Positions 6,603 through 9,017 of a stretch of DNA of 9,017 bases are shown piece by piece. Source of the stretch: Granulosicoccaceae bacterium (GTDB lineage: Bacteria; Pseudomonadota; Gammaproteobacteria; Granulosicoccales; Granulosicoccaceae); NCBI GenBank assembly GCA_023301405.1, contig JALZUX010000143.1, positions 1 through 9,017 on the forward strand. Reading direction: 5' to 3'. The position numbers and the translations under genes were made by a program. Numbering within the stretch: position 1 is the first letter of the stretch; every line of letters begins with the position of its first letter. The notes below the pieces were generated by a model. That model was given only the letters and a program-made list of their open reading frames with translations, had not been told where the DNA came from and searched no databases.

Positions 6603-8015
6603 ATGAAAGTCCGTACTCGATTCGCGCCCAGTCCCACAGGCTATTTGCATTTGGGTGGTGCCCGTACCGCCTTATTTAACTGGTTATTGGCGAAAAAAAT
6701 GGGCGGTGAGTTTGTGCTTCGGGTAGAAGACACCGATCGCGAAAGATCAACCGATGAATCAGTCCAGGCAATTATGGATGGTATGCAATGGTTGGGGCTC
6801 GATTACGATGAAGGGCCGTTTTTTCAGACCAAAAGGTATGATCTGTATCGGGATATTAGCCGTCAATTATTAGAGTCAGGTCATGCTTACCATTGCTATT
6901 GCAGTAGAGAGCGGTTAGATGAAATGCGGGAGACCGCTACCCGTGAGAAGCGTAAGCCACGATACGACGGCACCTGCCGTCACCGTACTGAACCCGTGCC
7001 GGGGGTTGAGCCTGTGCTGCGATTTAAAACACCTGAAACCGGTTCTGTGGTTATCGATGATCTGGTCAAAGGAACTATCGAAATTGAAAATGCCGAGCTT
7101 GATGATTTAGTTATTTGTCGGTCTGACGGCAACCCTACATACAATCTGACGGTAGTTGCCGATGACATTGATATGGGTATAACGCATGTGGTGCGGGGTG
7201 ATGATCACATCAACAATACGCCTCGGCAAATACACATATTTAATGCGCTGGGTGCGCCGTTGCCAAAGTTTGCCCACTTGCCCATGATTCTTGGTGATGA
7301 TGGTAAGCGAATGTCTAAAAGACATGGTGCGGTGAGTGTAATGCAATATCAGGCAGATGGCATTATGCCGCAGGCATTATTGAATTATCTGGCTCGGCTT
7401 GGATGGTCTCACGGTGATCAAGAGCTGTTCAGCATGAAAGAGTTGCGTGAGCTATTTGCGCTTGAAAATTGCCAGCGTTCAGGCTCAGTGTTTGATAATA
7501 CAAAGTTGCTATGGGTCAATCAGCAGCATCTGTTGAAGCTTGATGACCAGGAATTGGGTGGTATGCTTGAACAAGAACTCATTGGTTCACAAACAGATCT
7601 TGCCTCAGGGCCCGCGCCGGTAAAGCTTGCTGCGGTGTTGCGGGATCGTTGCCAGACAATAAAAGAAATGGCAGATCAAAGCAGTATTTACTATGTAGAC
7701 GAGGTCGCTTACGACGACAAAGCCGCCAGCAAACAGCTGCGTCCGGTGGCATTACCGGTGATGGTTGCACTGGTTGATCAGTTAACTTCAACGGACGATT
7801 GGCAATCGTTAGCGTTGAAGGATGGCTTGAATGCACTTGCTGAAAAGCTTGAAATTGGCTTTGGCAAAATTGGTCAGCCCTTGCGGGTGGCACTGACTGG
7901 CGGTAATGCCTCGCCAGATATTGCAGACACGCTGGAGATGATCGGCAAGGACCGTTCTATTGCAAGAGTGAAAAAAGCTGTCGCATTTATTGAGCAGCGA
8001 ATTGCTGCTAACTGA
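6603..8015 (+). CDS. gltX: Glutamyl-tRNA synthetase
   Basis: This class I aminoacyl-tRNA synthetase charges tRNA-Glu with glutamate, using ATP. Its 470 residues closely match the 471 of E. coli GltX. The N-terminal Rossmann catalytic domain shows FAPSPTGYLHLGGART, with the HIGH motif as HLGG at 16-19, and the second signature KRMSKRHG at 235-242. A structural zinc site is complete: Cys98, Cys100, Cys125 and His127, as in E. coli. VVRGDDHINNTPRQ near 196-209 and YLARLGWSHGDQE are further conserved blocks; the helical anticodon-binding domain fills roughly 320-470. It is a discriminating-type bacterial enzyme by overall similarity. The ATG at 6603 is preceded by AGGA at 6588-6591, 11 bases upstream, and MKVRTRF matches the family start. 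The neighbouring tRNA-Ala is a familiar linkage in this class. Confidence 0.98.
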   Translation: MKVRTRFAPSPTGYLHLGGARTALFNWLLAKKMGGEFVLRVEDTDRERSTDESVQAIMDGMQWLGLDYDEGPFFQTKRYDLYRDISRQLLESGHAYHCYCSRERLDEMRETATREKRKPRYDGTCRHRTEPVPGVEPVLRFKTPETGSVVIDDLVKGTIEIENAELDDLVICRSDGNPTYNLTVVADDIDMGITHVVRGDDHINNTPRQIHIFNALGAPLPKFAHLPMILGDDGKRMSKRHGAVSVMQYQADGIMPQALLNYLARLGWSHGDQELFSMKELRELFALENCQRSGSVFDNTKLLWVNQQHLLKLDDQELGGMLEQELIGSQTDLASGPAPVKLAAVLRDRCQTIKEMADQSSIYYVDEVAYDDKAASKQLRPVALPVMVALVDQLTSTDDWQSLALKDGLNALAEKLEIGFGKIGQPLRVALTGGNASPDIADTLEMIGKDRSIARVKKAVAFIEQRIAAN

Positions 8016-8043
8016 TAATTTTTAACCCAGCCAATGTTGAGAA

Positions 8044-8067
8044 AAAACAGCTGTTGCAGCTTGTTTT
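8044..8067 (+). terminator. Likely intrinsic terminator after gltX
   Basis: AAAACAGCTG (8044-8053), loop TTG, then CAGC-T-TGTTTT (8057-8067) forms a 10-bp stem with one bulged T, ending in four Ts. It starts 28 bases after the gltX stop. The GC core is only GCTG/CAGC, so strength may be moderate; the A run on the left arm means it could also work on the other strand. Confidence 0.5.
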
Positions 8068-8122
8068 CCACTACATGTTGGTTTTCAAATGGTTAAAGTA
8101 TCTATATGTAGCTAAGAGAAAG

Positions 8123-8152
8123 CTGGCGCACGTAGTGGTTTCTGTGCGCCGG
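8123..8152. repeat. GC-rich hairpin in the gltX to tRNA-Ala spacer
   Basis: CTGGCGCAC (8123-8131) and GTGCGCCGG (8144-8152) pair over nine positions with one T-G wobble and enclose a 12-base loop. It is the only GC-rich structure in the 8016-8277 spacer, which otherwise holds the gltX terminator and the tRNA promoter. On the plus strand no T run follows; on the minus strand it is followed by a pyrimidine-rich CTTTCTCTT. It may be a second terminator or part of a small RNA; function is unknown. Confidence 0.4.
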
Positions 8153-8232
8153 TTAAGGGCTGCAGTGAGCAAGGGAGTAGGGTGTGTGGCACAGTTTTAT
8201 CAAAGAATTGCGCCTCCCGGATAGATTGTTTA

Positions 8233-8261
8233 TTGACACCAGCCTGAACTGTGTTTACGAT
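8233..8261 (+). promoter_or_regulatory. Sigma-70 promoter of tRNA-Ala
   Basis: A perfect TTGACA -35 (8233-8238), a 17-base spacer and TACGAT (8256-8261) as -10 place the start near 8268, ten bases before the mature tRNA. The bases after the -10 (CTGCGGC) are GC-rich, like the discriminators of stable-RNA promoters that are under stringent control. Confidence 0.7.
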
Positions 8262-8277
8262 CTGCGGCTGGTCGTTT

Positions 8278-8353
8278 GGGGCTATAGCTCAGCTGGGAGA
8301 GCGCCTGCATGGCATGCAGGAGGTCGGCGGTTCGATCCCGCCTAGCTCCACCA
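8278..8353 (+). tRNA. tRNA-Ala (anticodon GGC)
   Basis: The 76 bases fold as a complete cloverleaf. The acceptor stem is GGGGCTA with TAGCTCC (one G-T wobble), the D arm GCTC/GAGC, the anticodon stem CCTGC/GCAGG around loop ATGGCAT, and the T arm GGCGG/CCGCC around TTCGATC. Bases 34-36 are GGC (8311-8313), which reads GCC alanine codons. Discriminator A at 8350 and an encoded CCA at 8351-8353 are present. The position next to gltX resembles the alaW/alaX genes near gltX in E. coli. Confidence 0.98.
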
Positions 8354-8374
8354 ACGATCCCTTCTCTTTTAAGT

Positions 8375-8388
8375 ACTCCGTCAGGAGT
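8375..8388. terminator. Weak hairpin between tRNA-Ala and flgM
   Basis: ACTCC (8375-8379), loop GTCA, GGAGT (8384-8388) is a 5-bp stem that overlaps the flgM stop codon (8381-8383). On the plus strand it is followed by CTTTC and on the minus strand by ACTTAAAAG, so neither side has a proper T run. It may end transcription weakly in both directions. Confidence 0.25.
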
Positions 8389-8710
8389 CTTTCGGCGGTT
8401 TGTTCAGATGGAATTCCAGCTCCATCAGCTTAGTTGCAATCCTGTTGGCGTCAACTTGGTAAGTACCTGCGCTGATCGCGGCCTTAATCGCTTTTACTTT
8501 CTCTATATCCACTACTGGCTCCTGCTCGATCTGGGTTGATAATTCCCTTGCGCGGCGGTTTAGCGCTTCCACGGGATCATCGACAGCTAACGTCTGCTGC
8601 TTCCTAGGGTGCTGGTTTCTTTTTTTATTTTTTTGTATTTCACCAGCGGTGTTGAAATCGATCTTGTCGGAACTTTTCTGCGGTGTGTCTGTAGTTGTGT
8701 CAGTGTCCAT
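8381..8710 (-). CDS. flgM: FlgM, anti-sigma-28 factor
   Basis: FlgM binds the flagellar sigma factor FliA and holds it inactive until the hook and basal body are finished, when FlgM is exported through the flagellum. The product has 109 residues (about 97 in enterobacteria). The first 60 or so are polar, Lys/Gln/Thr-rich and probably unstructured, which is typical. The C-terminal sigma-binding part has the family pattern VDIEKVKAIKAAISAGTYQV followed by DANRIATKLMELE, at about residues 67-99. The ATG at 8710 is preceded by a modest GGA; a TTG two codons upstream is also in frame. A sigma-28 promoter lies upstream. The gene is alone: it runs towards tRNA-Ala, so no flgN follows, and no flgA is visible upstream within the 300 bases to the edge. 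Confidence 0.88.
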   Translation of the reverse strand: MDTDTTTDTPQKSSDKIDFNTAGEIQKNKKRNQHPRKQQTLAVDDPVEALNRRARELSTQIEQEPVVDIEKVKAIKAAISAGTYQVDANRIATKLMELEFHLNKPPKDS

Positions 8711-8746
8711 AGTCAATCCACATGAGCATCGATTTCGTGATGCGGG

Positions 8747-8773
8747 ATAACGGCCATACTCCCCCCTTCTTTA
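8747..8773 (-). promoter_or_regulatory. Candidate sigma-28 (FliA) promoter of flgM
   Basis: On the minus strand TAAAGAAG (8773-8766), exactly 11 bases, then GCCGTTAT (8754-8747) closely follow the FliA consensus TAAAGTTT, N11, GCCGATAA, with 5 of 8 and 6 of 8 matches. The start would fall near 8740, about 30 bases before the flgM ATG. FliA-dependent transcription of flgM is known feedback control in other bacteria. Confidence 0.6.
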
Positions 8774-9017
8774 CGAGAATATGCTGATCAGATGACTGAG
8801 CTTTTGTGGTCAAGGTCTGAAGGCCTGTGTCAGTTGGATTAATGCTTACGAAAAGTAATATAGACTAAGTTTCCCAAAAAAACAGTACTTTATGGCGGAG
8901 TTTAACTGGCTGGGGGCATCTCCGTCATTGCACGGATCGAAGCATGGCTCTAAAATCAGTGGACTGCATCACATTCACTTGGTCTATCAGGTTTGGCTGA
9001 AACGAGTAGTGATCGAG
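8774..9017. other. Region upstream of flgM with no recognised gene; two open frames at the edge
   Basis: Two short frames run off the window and overlap each other. On the plus strand, ATG 8892 opens 42 codons (MAEFNWLGASPSLHGSKHG at the start), with no Shine-Dalgarno. On the minus strand, 30 codons are open from the edge to a TGA at 8927-8925 (ending STDFRAMLRSVQ), which could be the end of a gene lying to the right. I recognise neither product. An A7 run at 8876-8882 would read as T7 after the minus frame, but no convincing stem stands directly before it. CGGAG (8896-8900) and CTCCG (8920-8924) are an inverted repeat with a 19-base gap. Confidence 0.3.

Noticed and set aside
8278..8353. tRNA-Ala as an integration site for a mobile element
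   Set aside because: The 3' part of the tRNA is not repeated elsewhere in the window, and no integrase is present. The neighbouring flgM is a core flagellar gene.

Overview
The window looks like chromosomal DNA of a flagellated, piliated gammaproteobacterium of moderate GC content. The best evidence is gene order: bamD diverging from rluD-pgeF-clpB is the arrangement known from Escherichia coli and many other gammaproteobacteria, and a tRNA-Ala(GGC) beside gltX is also a recurring arrangement in that class. Most of the content is conserved housekeeping sequence; there is no insertion sequence, prophage, CRISPR array or obvious island.

Layout. Positions 1-80 (minus) hold the first 26 codons of a type IV pilin, cut by the window edge. 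Positions 81-316 are non-coding and unusually rich in inverted repeats. bamD follows at 317-1126 (minus). A short divergent promoter region separates it from rluD (1217-2185, plus), which overlaps pgeF (2182-2946, plus) by four bases. clpB (3026-5632, plus) has its own likely heat-shock promoter. A PP2C-type protein phosphatase gene (5642-6418, minus) converges on clpB with only nine bases between the stop codons, and diverges from gltX (6603-8015, plus). After a 262-base spacer with two hairpins come a strong promoter and tRNA-Ala(GGC) at 8278-8353 (plus). flgM (8381-8710, minus) converges on the tRNA and has a good sigma-28 promoter. The last 300 bases carry no recognised gene, only two short open frames that run off the edge.

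Functions. bamD serves outer-membrane protein assembly. rluD modifies 23S rRNA, pgeF corrects peptidoglycan precursors, clpB rescues aggregated proteins, and gltX with the tRNA serves translation. The pilin and FlgM belong to the two motility machines. The phosphatase implies Ser/Thr phosphorylation, but no kinase is visible here.

Most interesting spots. The pilin leader contains a perfect 13-bp inverted repeat that would bury the pilin ribosome binding site, enclosing two further hairpins, one of them terminator-like. flgM stands apart from flgA and flgN, with its own sigma-28 promoter. clpB has a sigma-32-like promoter and an internal GTG start at the position used for the short ClpB isoform in E. 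coli. No wholly new multi-gene system is evident.
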